A DNA stretch of 64,000 bases. It comes from CBFDBF01 sp050304615. GTDB taxonomy: Bacteria > Pseudomonadota > Gammaproteobacteria > Chromatiales > Chromatiaceae. Shown here piece by piece: positions 1-8,217 of this stretch. A model generated the notes under the pieces. It did no database searches and was not told where the DNA came from. It saw only the letters and a list, made by a program, of their open reading frames with translations. The position numbers and the translations under genes were made by a program. Within the stretch, counting starts at the first letter, position 1. Every line of letters starts with the position of its first letter. Where the stretch lies: NCBI GenBank assembly GCA_050304615.1, contig JBNLDW010000008.1, forward strand, positions 1-64,000. Reading direction: 5' to 3'.

Positions 1-426
1 CAGAGATCCTGCGGTGGTACCATAAGCGGCAAGCAGTTGCACTGGCACACCACCACCCTGTATGTATGGGGTGAATACAACGGTATTTGTTCCTGCTCCG
101 ACAGCACCACCAACGTTAGTCGGATTCAATGTCACAATAAGGCTACCATCATTCTGCATTTGTATGCTAGAGATATATTTACTCACTATACCGTTACCAC
201 CGGCTTGTGCGTTAAAAGCGGCTATTGTTGCCGTAAGTTCTAAAGGTGTGGCTGCGTCTGTGCCTATAAGTGCTTGGGCGGATTTAACGGTTATAAATGC
301 CTCCCCTACACGTGTCCGAACCGTAAAGTCCTGATAGATAGGTAGCGCAATAGCCGCCATGATGCCGATGATAGCTACCACGATCATCAGTTCGATTAGG
401 GTAAAACCTTTTTGGGTCTTTCTCAT
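1..426 (-). CDS. pilA: Type IV major pilin, tandem copy 2 (C-terminus beyond window)
   Basis: Structural subunit of a type IV pilus, a prepilin processed by PilD and assembled at the inner membrane. The start ATG is at 424-426 and the frame stays open for 142 codons to the window edge, so the end is missing. The class III leader is short and basic (MRKTQKG), followed by FTLIELMIVVAIIGIMAA with the conserved Glu5. It aligns without gaps to the copy at 657-1190 (offset 764 bases); by eye about 19 of 426 bases differ, and 14 of these lie in the N-terminal third. A terminator at 583-612 separates the copies. No convincing sigma-54 site lies directly upstream: the best candidate near 530 has 9 rather than 10 bases between GG and GC. 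Expression may therefore be lower or depend on read-through. Confidence 0.93.
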   Translation of the reverse strand, partial: MRKTQKGFTLIELMIVVAIIGIMAAIALPIYQDFTVRTRVGEAFITVKSAQALIGTDAATPLELTATIAAFNAQAGGNGIVSKYISSIQMQNDGSLIVTLNPTNVGGAVGAGTNTVVFTPYIQGGGVPVQLLAAYGTTAGSL

Positions 427-582
427 GGGATATCTCCTGAGACTATATTCAAAAAGCTACGGTGCAATGCCGTGTTACAGCATCTATGCCTCATGGCCCC
501 ATCCTGGGTTCGCAAAAGGTACATTCATGCACTCCTGCGCCGACCGCGAATAGCAAGGGTCACTAATCTTTTCCTGAAGCGA

Positions 583-612
583 TAAAAAACCCCACATAAG
601 CGGGGCTTTTTA
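583..612 (-). terminator. Intrinsic terminator between the two pilin genes
   Basis: CCCC (590-593) and GGGG (602-605) form a hairpin flanked by A6 on the left and T5 on the right, so it can work on both strands. On the minus strand it lies 45 bases after the pilin stop at 657 and before the second pilin start at 426. Confidence 0.8.
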
Positions 613-656
613 TCGGACATTATGACCGTACTAATACGGTCTCTATGGTCTACACC

Positions 657-1190
657 CTATTTGCAATCACCAGGTGCATATCTGGCCGCGAGTGTACCGG
701 GAGTGGTTGGTGGCAGACCGCGGTTAGTTGCAACAACACTAGTTGCACTGCCACAGCCCCAATCCAGAGATCCTGCGGTGGTACCATAAGCGGCAAGCAG
801 TTGCACTGGCACACCACCACCCTGTATGTATGGGGTGAATACAACGGTATTTGTTCCTGCTCCGACAGCACCACCAACGTTAGCCGGATTCAATGTCACA
901 ATAAGGCTGCCATCATTCTGCATTTGTATGCTAGAGATATATTTACTCACTATACCGCTACCACCAGCTTGTGCGTTAAAAGCGGCTATTGTTGCCGTAA
1001 GTTCTAAAGGTGTGGTTGCGTCTGTGCCTATAAGTGCTTGGGCGGATTTAACGGTTATAAATGCCTCCGCTACACGTGACCGAACTGTAAAGTCCTGATA
1101 GGCTGGCAGCGCGATGGCCGCCAAGATACCGATGATAGCTACCACGATCATCAGTTCGATTAGGGTAAAACCTGCTTGGATCTTTCTCAT
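657..1190 (-). CDS. pilA: Type IV major pilin, tandem copy 1
   Basis: Complete 177-residue prepilin. It has a 7-residue basic leader ending in Gly (MRKIQAG), the methylated Phe position, and a hydrophobic N-terminal helix with Glu at mature position 5. Two cysteines near the C-terminus (in DWGCGS and at PGDCK) would close the disulfide-bonded D-region. The start is supported by AGGAG just upstream of the ATG and by the prepilin peptidase site. A sigma-54-type promoter lies about 100 bases upstream (1289-1304), as expected for a PilR/RpoN-controlled pilin. The product is a pilus fibre subunit for adhesion, twitching or DNA uptake. An almost identical gene follows on the same strand. Confidence 0.95.
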   Translation of the reverse strand: MRKIQAGFTLIELMIVVAIIGILAAIALPAYQDFTVRSRVAEAFITVKSAQALIGTDATTPLELTATIAAFNAQAGGSGIVSKYISSIQMQNDGSLIVTLNPANVGGAVGAGTNTVVFTPYIQGGGVPVQLLAAYGTTAGSLDWGCGSATSVVATNRGLPPTTPGTLAARYAPGDCK

Positions 1191-1288
1191 GAGGATATCT
1201 CCTAAAACTTAAAATAACTTCTGAAAAGCTACGAGTACGGTTACTAAGTGTAGCTGGATATTCTGTCTGTGAATCTCAACCGTAGGAC

Positions 1289-1304
1289 TGCATGATTAAT
1301 GCCA
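1289..1304 (-). promoter_or_regulatory. Sigma-54 (-24/-12) promoter for pilA
   Basis: Read on the minus strand the site is TGGCATTAATCATGCA. GG and GC are separated by exactly ten bases, matching the RpoN consensus TGGCAY-N6-TGCW. It sits about 100 bases upstream of the pilin start at 1190. Pilin genes of gammaproteobacteria are commonly PilSR/RpoN-controlled, so site and context agree. Confidence 0.7.
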
Positions 1305-1821
1305 ATCTGTGCTGTGTTTGGGATTCTAGTTATTAAATCGTTTTAAATCAATGCAATATTGAGGTTGTTCGTGTCCGTCGGTTTGTTGGCATTACCCGTT
1401 ACCATGTTTCTGCTGATTTATTAACAGCTTATGATGGTTACAAGGTGACAAAAAATGTCACCTGAGCAGATTTCCCCAATGAATATTTATTTTTGTTTTA
1501 CTCTAGCAGTAGCGCCTTTCCTCTTGCCAGTTACTCCCCACCCTAATCCTCGGCCTTGACCTCCTGCGTCATTCTACCTCAGTCATCCATGGAGTCGTCC
1601 CCGCTTGCAGGGAGGGGCAACAAATCTTTCCCCTCACCAATTAATGGGGGAAGTTGGGTGGGGGTATAATAGTATCTGGATAGTAGAGCCCGACGCCAAG
1701 GCTTCATGGCAGGCCAAGATAGAGCCACGTTGATAGCAGCCAAGATGAATCGGCATAGAGGCAGACGCGCCGTCGTTGGGCTGATAAAATGCTTCTTTTT
1801 TGTTTGGTGGAGAGGGGTGTC
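1305..1821. other. Gene-free intergenic region between pilA and glyA
   Basis: No supported gene. The left part is A+T rich and may hold upstream activator sites for the pilin promoter. Around 1600-1665 there are C/G runs resembling dispersed palindromic repeats, with a TATAAT at 1665-1670 that could be the -10 of a glyA promoter; its -35 (TTAATG at 1641-1646, 18-base spacing) is weak. Short frames here look non-coding. Confidence 0.4.
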
Positions 1822-3075
1822 ATGTTCAGCAAAGATATGCAGATCAGTGGTTATGACGATGAGCTCTGGGCGGCGATTCAGGCAGAAGAGGTGCGGCAGG
1901 AGGAGCATATCGAGTTGATCGCCTCTGAAAACTATACCAGTCCTCGGGTGATGCAGGCACAGGGTTCGGTATTGACCAACAAGTATGCTGAAGGCTACCC
2001 CGGCAAGCGCTATTATGGCGGCTGTGAGTATGTGGATATCGCCGAGCAGCTGGCCATAGACCGGGCCAAGGAGCTGTTTGGGGCAGATTACGCCAACGTG
2101 CAGCCTCACTCCGGTTCACAGGCCAATGCCGCTGTATACATGGCGTTGTGTGAGCCGGGTGACACGGTGCTCGGCATGAGTCTGGCCCATGGCGGCCATC
2201 TGACCCACGGTGCCAAGCCGAACTTCTCCGGCAAGATCTATAACGCGGTGCAGTACGGCCTGGATCCTGAGACCGGCGAGATCGACTACGCAGAGGTGGA
2301 GCGTCTGGCGCGTGAACACAGACCAAAGATGATCATCGCCGGATTTTCTGCCTACTCCCGGGTGGTGGATTGGGCACGTTTCCGCATGATCTCTGATGAG
2401 GTCGGCGCCTATTTCTTTGTGGATATGGCCCACGTTGCCGGCCTGATCGCGGCTGGTCTCTATCCAAGTCCGGTGCAGATTGCCGATGTGACTACCACTA
2501 CCACCCACAAGACCCTGCGCGGCCCCCGTGGTGGACTGATCCTGGCCAAGGCCAATCCAGAGGTGGAGAAAAAGCTCAACTCACTGGTATTTCCCGGTAC
2601 CCAGGGCGGGCCACTGATGCACGTCATTGCCGCCAAGGCGGTGGCCTTCAAAGAGGCGATGGAGCCTGAATTTAAAGAGTATCAGGGGCAGGTGAAGGAC
2701 AATGCCCAGGCGATGGCCAAGGTCTTTATCGACCGTGGCTACGATGTGGTCTCTGGTGGTACCGATGATCACCTGTTTCTGGTCAGTTTCATCAAGGCCG
2801 GGCTCACCGGTAAGGATGTGGATAGTTGGCTGGGGGCTGCCAATATCACTGTAAATATGAATGCGGTTCCAAACGACCCGCAGTCACCGTTTGTGACCAG
2901 CGGTATCCGCATCGGTACCCCTGCCATGACCACCCGTGGTTTCGGTGTGGCCGAGGCCAATGAGCTGGCTGGCTGGATGTGCGATATTATCGACTCCAGG
3001 GGCGATGAGGCTACCATTGAACGGGTCAAGGGAGAGGTACTGGATATATGCAAACGACACCCTGTCTACAAATAG
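1822..3075 (+). CDS. glyA: Serine hydroxymethyltransferase
   Basis: Cytosolic PLP enzyme that interconverts serine and glycine and charges tetrahydrofolate with one-carbon units. From ATG 1822 the product is 417 residues, the usual bacterial SHMT length. An in-frame start 33 bases upstream would add an untypical tail, while AGAGGGG at 1811-1817 is well placed for 1822. The PLP lysine is Lys230 in TTTTTHKTLRGPRGG; the N-terminal ELIASENY motif is present. It is followed at 27 bases by nrdR and then ribD-ribE, a common gammaproteobacterial order that links one-carbon, deoxyribonucleotide and flavin metabolism. Confidence 0.97.
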   Translation: MFSKDMQISGYDDELWAAIQAEEVRQEEHIELIASENYTSPRVMQAQGSVLTNKYAEGYPGKRYYGGCEYVDIAEQLAIDRAKELFGADYANVQPHSGSQANAAVYMALCEPGDTVLGMSLAHGGHLTHGAKPNFSGKIYNAVQYGLDPETGEIDYAEVERLAREHRPKMIIAGFSAYSRVVDWARFRMISDEVGAYFFVDMAHVAGLIAAGLYPSPVQIADVTTTTTHKTLRGPRGGLILAKANPEVEKKLNSLVFPGTQGGPLMHVIAAKAVAFKEAMEPEFKEYQGQVKDNAQAMAKVFIDRGYDVVSGGTDDHLFLVSFIKAGLTGKDVDSWLGAANITVNMNAVPNDPQSPFVTSGIRIGTPAMTTRGFGVAEANELAGWMCDIIDSRGDEATIERVKGEVLDICKRHPVYK

Positions 3076-3102
3076 TGGTCCATTGACTCACCGGCCCCGG
3101 TA

Positions 3103-3612
3103 ATGCGCTGTCCCTTCTGCGGAGCACAGGACACCAAGGTGATCGACTCCCGCCTTTTCGGGGAGGGGGATCAAGTACGCCGACGGCGGGAATGTACAGT
3201 CTGCAAAGAGCGCGTCACTACCTACGAGTCGGCCGAGCTGCATCTTCCCCGTGTCGTGAAGCAGGATGGCAGTCGGGTACCGTTCGATGGGCGTAAGCTC
3301 TCCACTGGCATGTTGCGGGCACTGGAGAAGCGGCCGGTAGGAACAGAACAGGTAGACGCGGCGCTCGACCGTATCCGCCGCAGGTTGTTGGCCAGTGGTG
3401 AACGCGAGGTCCCATCTCGCCAGGTTGGGGAGTGGGTGATGGATGAGCTACGCAGTCTTGATCAGGTAGCCTATGTCCGCTTTGCCTCGGTCTATCGCAG
3501 CTTTGAAGATGTAAACGCCTTCCGCGAGGAGATCGAGCGGCTGGAGAGTCAACCGTCCCTGGATGTTACCAAGAGACAGCTTGACCTACTGAAGGAGAAG
3601 GATAAACAGTGA
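3103..3612 (+). CDS. nrdR: Transcriptional repressor NrdR
   Basis: Zn-ribbon/ATP-cone repressor of ribonucleotide reductase genes that senses (d)ATP. The protein has 169 residues. The N-terminal zinc ribbon is CPFC near residue 3 and CTVC near residue 31, followed by the ATP-cone starting around VVKQDGSRVPFDG. The ATG at 3103 gives the family start MRCPFC. Its TGA overlaps the GTG of ribD (GTGA at 3609-3612), so the two are translationally coupled. NrdR boxes upstream of nrd genes would lie outside this window. Confidence 0.97.
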   Translation: MRCPFCGAQDTKVIDSRLFGEGDQVRRRRECTVCKERVTTYESAELHLPRVVKQDGSRVPFDGRKLSTGMLRALEKRPVGTEQVDAALDRIRRRLLASGEREVPSRQVGEWVMDELRSLDQVAYVRFASVYRSFEDVNAFREEIERLESQPSLDVTKRQLDLLKEKDKQ

Positions 3613-4727
3613 CCTCCGATGACCATAGGTTTATGGCCCAGGCGCTCCAGTTGGCCCGCCGGGGGCTCTACACCACCCATCCAAACCCACGGGTGGGGTG
3701 TCTCCTGGTGCGAGACGGTGAGGTGGTCGGCGAGGGTTACCATCGACAGGCGGGTGAACCCCATGCGGAGCGTAACGCCATTGCCGCTGCGGGAGATGCC
3801 GCCAGGGGTGCTACTGCCTATGTAACCATGGAGCCGTGCTGCCATGAGGGGCGCACCCCGCCCTGCAGTGATGGCCTGATTGAGGCCGGTGTTACCAGAG
3901 TGGTCGCCGCTATGGAGGATCCAAATCCGTTGGTGGCGGGGCAGGGGTTGGCCCAGCTGCAACAGGCTGGCATTGAGGTGCAGTGTGGTCTGCTAGAGGC
4001 GGAGGCGGCGGCACTGAACCCAGGTTTTATCAAGCGGATGCGGCAAGGGCTACCCTATGTACGCTGCAAACTTGCCATGAGTCTGGATGGACGCACCGCC
4101 ATGGCCAACGGCGAGAGCCGCTGGATCACCGGTGAAGCGGCACGCCGTGATGTGCAGGAGCTACGGGCCAGGAGTGCGGCCATTGTTACCGGTGTTGGTA
4201 CGGTGCTGGCGGATGATCCATCGCTTAATGTGCGGCTGCGACCGGATGCCATGCCAACGGAGCTGGAGCTACATCAGCCGGTGCGGGTGGTGCTTGATTC
4301 AAATCTACAGATGCCGGCGGACGCCAAAATGCTCAGCCTGCCTGGGGTCACGGTGGTGATCTGCGGTGCGGCCAGAGATCCGTTGGCGCGTTCACGGCTG
4401 GAGTCCAGTGGTGCCCTGGTGGTGCGGCGTGCCGCCGATGGTGAGCGTATAGACCTGCGTTCGGCCTTTGAGTTTCTTGCCGCCGAGGAGATAAATGAGA
4501 TCCTGCTGGAGGCAGGCCCAACCCTGGCCGGACCAGCACTGGCCGCAGGGCTGGTGGATGAACTGGTGATCTATATAGCCCCTCATCTTATGGGAGATAG
4601 CGCCAGGGGTCTGCTGCACCTGCCGGGACTGGAGAAAATGCAGGATCGGATCGCGCTGGAGATCAGCGATGTACGCAGTGTGGGCAAGGATATTCGGGTC
4701 ACGGCCAGACCAGTTGGATTGGGTTAG
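3609..4727 (+). CDS. ribD: Riboflavin biosynthesis protein RibD (deaminase/reductase)
   Basis: Bifunctional enzyme of riboflavin synthesis: pyrimidine deaminase followed by reduction of the ribosyl side chain. The N-terminal deaminase domain (about residues 1-145) carries zinc ligands in PHAERNA and PCCHEGRTPPC. The C-terminal reductase domain (about 150-365) begins at RCKLAMSLDGRTA. GTG start at 3609 overlaps the nrdR stop. The 372-residue length is normal. The partner gene ribE follows 12 bases later. Confidence 0.97.
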   Translation: MTSDDHRFMAQALQLARRGLYTTHPNPRVGCLLVRDGEVVGEGYHRQAGEPHAERNAIAAAGDAARGATAYVTMEPCCHEGRTPPCSDGLIEAGVTRVVAAMEDPNPLVAGQGLAQLQQAGIEVQCGLLEAEAAALNPGFIKRMRQGLPYVRCKLAMSLDGRTAMANGESRWITGEAARRDVQELRARSAAIVTGVGTVLADDPSLNVRLRPDAMPTELELHQPVRVVLDSNLQMPADAKMLSLPGVTVVICGAARDPLARSRLESSGALVVRRAADGERIDLRSAFEFLAAEEINEILLEAGPTLAGPALAAGLVDELVIYIAPHLMGDSARGLLHLPGLEKMQDRIALEISDVRSVGKDIRVTARPVGLG

Positions 4728-4739
4728 CAACATAACATT

Positions 4740-5402
4740 ATGTTTACCGGAATCATCCAGACAGTGGGAACCATCGCGGGGTCGGAGCAAAAGGGTGGTG
4801 ATATAGCGCTCCATATCCGGGCCGACAGGTCGTACATGGATGGTGTCCAGCTAGGAGACAGCATTGCCACTAACGGGGTCTGTCTGACGGTGGTCAAACT
4901 GCTGGGAGATGGTTATGTGGCCGATGTCTCCCGTGAAAGCCTCACTCATACCACCCTGGGAAGTATCAAACCGGGCAGCCCGGTAAACCTGGAGAAGGCG
5001 CTTACCCTTAATACTCCACTGGGGGGACATCTGGTGAGCGGCCATGTGGATGGGGTAGGTCGACTGCTGGAGCGAAAAGACGATGTTCGTTCTATTCACC
5101 TGCGGATTGAGGCACCGGCGGAGCTGGCCCGCTATATCGCTGCCAAGGGATCGATCTGTGTGGATGGGGTCAGTCTCACCGTCAACCGGGTCAATGGCAG
5201 TCAGTTTGAGCTGAATATAGTCCCGCATACGGCACAGCAGACCATTATCGACGGCTATCTGGTTGGGACACGGGTCAATCTGGAGGTGGATCTGGTGGCC
5301 CGCTATCTGGAACGGCTGCTGTTGGGAGAGCAGGCGGCAGAGCCGCAGGCCTCAAGTGAGGTGACGCTGGAGCTTCTGGCGAAGCACGGTTTTATTGATT
5401 GA
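4740..5402 (+). CDS. ribE: Riboflavin synthase, alpha chain
   Basis: Dismutates two 6,7-dimethyl-8-ribityllumazines to riboflavin. The 220-residue protein starts with the signature MFTGII and is a tandem of two lumazine-binding barrels (about 1-95 and 97-195; second repeat around HLVSGHVDGVG). The last gene of the glyA-nrdR-ribD-ribE run; a terminator-like hairpin follows 43 bases after the stop. ribB and ribH, which often follow, are not here. The gene is called ribC in E. coli. Confidence 0.95.
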   Translation: MFTGIIQTVGTIAGSEQKGGDIALHIRADRSYMDGVQLGDSIATNGVCLTVVKLLGDGYVADVSRESLTHTTLGSIKPGSPVNLEKALTLNTPLGGHLVSGHVDGVGRLLERKDDVRSIHLRIEAPAELARYIAAKGSICVDGVSLTVNRVNGSQFELNIVPHTAQQTIIDGYLVGTRVNLEVDLVARYLERLLLGEQAAEPQASSEVTLELLAKHGFID

Positions 5403-5444
5403 TTAGAATGTCCCACTTGATGCCTTGCCTTAGTTAACTCGTTG

Positions 5445-5470
5445 CCACGCTTTGGCGTGGGGCGTTTCTA
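5445..5470 (+). terminator. Terminator-like hairpin after ribE
   Basis: CCACGC (5445-5450), loop TTTG, GCGTGG (5455-5460), then GGCGTTTCTATT. The stem is perfect but the T-tract is interrupted. Confidence 0.65.
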
Positions 5471-5499
5471 TTCTTGCTTATCTTTACTGAGCAATCCCG

Positions 5500-6056
5500 G
5501 TAATCAGTTTCGTAGCCCTTTCTCTTCAGAGCTTTTTATGCTTGCCCAGCAGGGGCTACGAGCCTATTTCTTTTGCCTGCCCAAAAGAAAATAGGCGAAA
5601 GAAAAGGGCAACCGGGTGTTCCGTCCTACGGATACCCTGCGCTTCTCGTCTAAAGCGGGGCTGTCCATACGGGGCATCCCTGCCCCGATGGACGGAAGCG
5701 ACATCCCTGTCGCTCCCCTAAAGGGCTATTCCCGCGTTCTCCTGCGATGCTCGGCGGAACACACGGTATTTAGGTGGCCACCCCAAACCCGTTCGACGCA
5801 GCCGAGCACCGCAACGCTTGAGTGATTAGGCCCGCAGGGGCGCCACAGGGAAGTGGCGCCTCCATCGCGAGCAAGGGATTGTTCGTCGATGGAGCCCCTG
5901 AAGGCGTGAGGAGCGCAGGGTACCCGCGTAGCGGGTAAGTCGTCGGGCGCGTTTTTCTTTCGTCCCTTTCTTTTACGCGCATAAAAGAAAGGGACTCGCA
6001 GCCTGTGTTCGGTGCAAGTTAAGACAACAGAATTCTAAGGCTGCGAAACTGATTAC
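5500..6056. mobile_element. 557-bp non-coding element with 18-bp terminal inverted repeats
   Basis: The ends are GTAATCAGTTTCGTAGCC (5500-5517) and, inverted, GGCTGCGAAACTGATTAC (6039-6056), with one mismatch. Two A/T-rich hairpins lie inside these ends: 5563-5595 (TCTTTTG..CAAAAGA type) and 5962-5995 (GTCCCTTTCTTTT paired with AAAAGAAAGGGAC). The middle is G+C rich and full of short complementary segments (for example 5845-5905), suggesting a folded RNA. Frames inside are short and do not look coding. I saw no clear target-site duplication. A MITE-like or structured repetitive element is my inference; the internal sequence resembles repeats I know to be dispersed in other proteobacterial genomes. 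Confidence 0.6.
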
Positions 6057-6059
6057 TGA

Positions 6060-6165
6060 TACTAGAATACCCCCTCACCCTCGCCCTCCACCCCTCAAGG
6101 GGGTACCGAGGTCCCCCTTAAGGGGGAGAGGGGATAGTAATGTGGAGCTGCGAAACTAATTACCA
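6060..6165. repeat. C/G-run palindrome plus a solo copy of the element end
   Basis: A dispersed-repeat-like stretch (CCCCTCACCCTC, then CCCTCAAGGGGG and CCCCCTTAAGGGGG) is followed by GCTGCGAAACTAATTAC at 6147-6163. That is a near copy, in the same orientation, of the right end of the 557-bp element (6040-6056). The two copies are about 107 bases apart. This suggests repeated insertion or duplication at the element's edge. Confidence 0.55.
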
Positions 6166-6215
6166 CGACAGCTAAAATGAAAAACGCCCTGCGGGCGGGT
6201 AGCTCCAGGGATCTG

Positions 6216-7883
6216 TCAGGCATCGATTCTCTTATACTTGATGCGATGTGGTTGATCCGCCTCTGCCCCTAACCGCCGCTTGCGATCCTCTTCGTAATCG
6301 GCGTAGTTGCCCTCAAACCAGACCGCCTGTGAATCCCCCTCAAAGGCGAGGATGTGGGTGGCAATACGATCCAGAAACCAGCGGTCATGGGTGATAATCA
6401 CGGCACACCCGGGGAAGGTTAGCAGTGCCTCTTCCAGGGCGCGCAGGGTCTCCACATCGAGGTCATTGGTCGGCTCATCGAGTAGTAGCAGGTTGCCGCC
6501 GCTCTGCAGTAGCTTGGCTAGGTGTAGTCGGTTGCGCTCCCCGCCGGAGAGATCGCCCACCCGTTTCTGCTGATCTGCACCCTTGAAGTTAAAGCGGCTA
6601 AGCCAGGCGCGGGAGTTGAATTCATAGTTTCCCACGGTGAGGATATCAGAACCACCGGAGATCTCCTCCCAGGCGGTCTTACTGTCATCCAGGGCATCAC
6701 GTGACTGGTCGACATAGGCGACCTTGACCGTCTCGCCGATCCGCATCTCGCCACTATCTGGCTGTTCCTCTCCAGTGATCATGCGGAACAGGGTGGTCTT
6801 ACCAGCCCCGTTGGGGCCAATGACACCGACGATGCCCCCCTTGGGTAGATTAAAACTCAGATCGTTGTAGAGCAGATTGTCCCCGAATGATTTCTGTAGC
6901 TGTTTGGCCTCAATCACCAGGTCACCGAGACGCTCACCAGGTGGAATGTAGATCTCGTTGGTCTCGCTGCGTTTCTGGAACTCCTGGCTCTGCAACTCAT
7001 CGAAGCGTTGCAACCGCGCCTTGCTCTTGGCGTGGCGACCCTTGGGGTTGGAGCGCACCCACTCCAGTTCGTGCTTCATGCTCTTGATGCGTGCGGACTC
7101 CTGTTTCTGTTCCAACTCCAGACGCTGTTCCTTCTGCTCCAGCCAGGATGAGTAGTTGCCCTCCCAGGGGATACCGTGGCCCCGGTCTAGTTCCAGGATC
7201 CAGCCGGCAACGTTATCCAGGAAGTAGCGGTCATGGGTCACCGCTACAACGGTGCCTGGATAGTTATGTAGAAAATGCTCCAGCCAGGCAACAGACTCTG
7301 CGTCCAGGTGGTTGGTCGGCTCGTCCAGTAGCAGCATATCCGGTTTCTCTAACAGCAGGCGGCAGAGCGCCACTCGGCGGCGTTCTCCCCCGGAGAGGGT
7401 GGTAACATCCGCATCCCAGGGGGGGAGACGCAGTGCATCCGCCGCCACATCCAGGGTGCGATCCAGGTTATGCCCATCCGCTACCTCTATGATGTTCTCC
7501 AGCTCTGCCTGTCTCTTTGCCAGGGCATCAAAATCGGCATCCGGTTCGGCGTAGGCGGCGTAAACCGTCTCCAGCTCTGTCAGCGCCTCTTTCACTTCAC
7601 CCAGCGCCTCCTCCACATTGCCGCGTACATCCTTTTCCGGATTTAGTTGTGGCTCCTGGGGGAGATATCCCACCTTGATACCAGGCTGTGGTCTGGCCTC
7701 ACCCTCAATCTCGGTGTCTACCCCAGCCATTATACGTAGCAGAGACGACTTGCCGGAGCCGTTTAGTCCGAGTACACCGATCTTGGCGCCGGGAAAAAAG
7801 GAGAGGGAGATATCCCGTAGGATGACGCGCTTTGGCGGCACGATCTTGCCAACCCGGTTCATTGTGTAGATATATTGGGCCAT
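6216..7883 (-). CDS. ettA: Energy-dependent translational throttle protein EttA (ABC-F)
   Basis: Soluble ABC-F ATPase that binds the ribosomal E site and gates translation elongation according to ATP/ADP. The 555 residues match E. coli EttA in length. Two ATP-binding cassettes are present: Walker A GLNGSGKSS near residue 40 and GPNGAGKTT near 355; signatures LSGGERRRV and LSGGERNRL; Walker B LLLDEPTNHLD and LLLDEPTNDLD. The basic coiled linker rich in KQE (about 245-300) is the tRNA-contacting PtIM. No transmembrane segments. It stands alone; no partner gene is near. Confidence 0.96.
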   Translation of the reverse strand: MAQYIYTMNRVGKIVPPKRVILRDISLSFFPGAKIGVLGLNGSGKSSLLRIMAGVDTEIEGEARPQPGIKVGYLPQEPQLNPEKDVRGNVEEALGEVKEALTELETVYAAYAEPDADFDALAKRQAELENIIEVADGHNLDRTLDVAADALRLPPWDADVTTLSGGERRRVALCRLLLEKPDMLLLDEPTNHLDAESVAWLEHFLHNYPGTVVAVTHDRYFLDNVAGWILELDRGHGIPWEGNYSSWLEQKEQRLELEQKQESARIKSMKHELEWVRSNPKGRHAKSKARLQRFDELQSQEFQKRSETNEIYIPPGERLGDLVIEAKQLQKSFGDNLLYNDLSFNLPKGGIVGVIGPNGAGKTTLFRMITGEEQPDSGEMRIGETVKVAYVDQSRDALDDSKTAWEEISGGSDILTVGNYEFNSRAWLSRFNFKGADQQKRVGDLSGGERNRLHLAKLLQSGGNLLLLDEPTNDLDVETLRALEEALLTFPGCAVIITHDRWFLDRIATHILAFEGDSQAVWFEGNYADYEEDRKRRLGAEADQPHRIKYKRIDA

Positions 7884-8217
7884 CTGTTTTGTTACCTGTC
7901 ACTGAAATAGGGCACACCCTACGAACTTGGATGCTATTTGTAAATATTAAATTATTCTGGCAACTAAAATATGCGCTTTAAGTCTGCCAAAGTGGCAATG
8001 ACCAAGTCTGTGTATTGTACCAGTGTCACGAGCAACCATTGGAATCTGGATAAAACGGCGACGGGTGAAAAGGTGTTGTTAGAAAATGCCTGGAAAACCG
8101 GGATTTCATGTGCGCGTTCAATACTACACGATCTAGGGATCATGCGGTCGATGCAATACGCGGGCTATGGTGAATGCAGTGGTAGGGTATGGTCAAATAT
8201 CTGCTATGGAGGGTTTG
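7884..8217. other. Intergenic region with no supported gene
   Basis: An 84-codon frame starting at 7971 exists, but it has no recognisable domain, no clear Shine-Dalgarno sequence and cysteine/tryptophan-rich, non-biased composition, so I do not call it. The stretch may contain the ettA promoter at its left end and the promoter of the broken lipoprotein gene at its right end. Confidence 0.35.

Noticed and set aside
1579..2326. Minus-strand frames overlapping glyA
   Set aside because: Shadows of the high-G+C third positions of glyA; peptides show no domain.
2980..4740. FMN riboswitch before the riboflavin genes
   Set aside because: nrdR, ribD and ribE are packed with overlaps or 12-27-base gaps, leaving no room for the conserved RFN structure.
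5616..5982. Small genes inside the 557-bp element (both strands)
   Set aside because: Frames have no Shine-Dalgarno sequence, their peptides follow the G/C palindromes of the element, and both strands are open alike, as in structured repeats.
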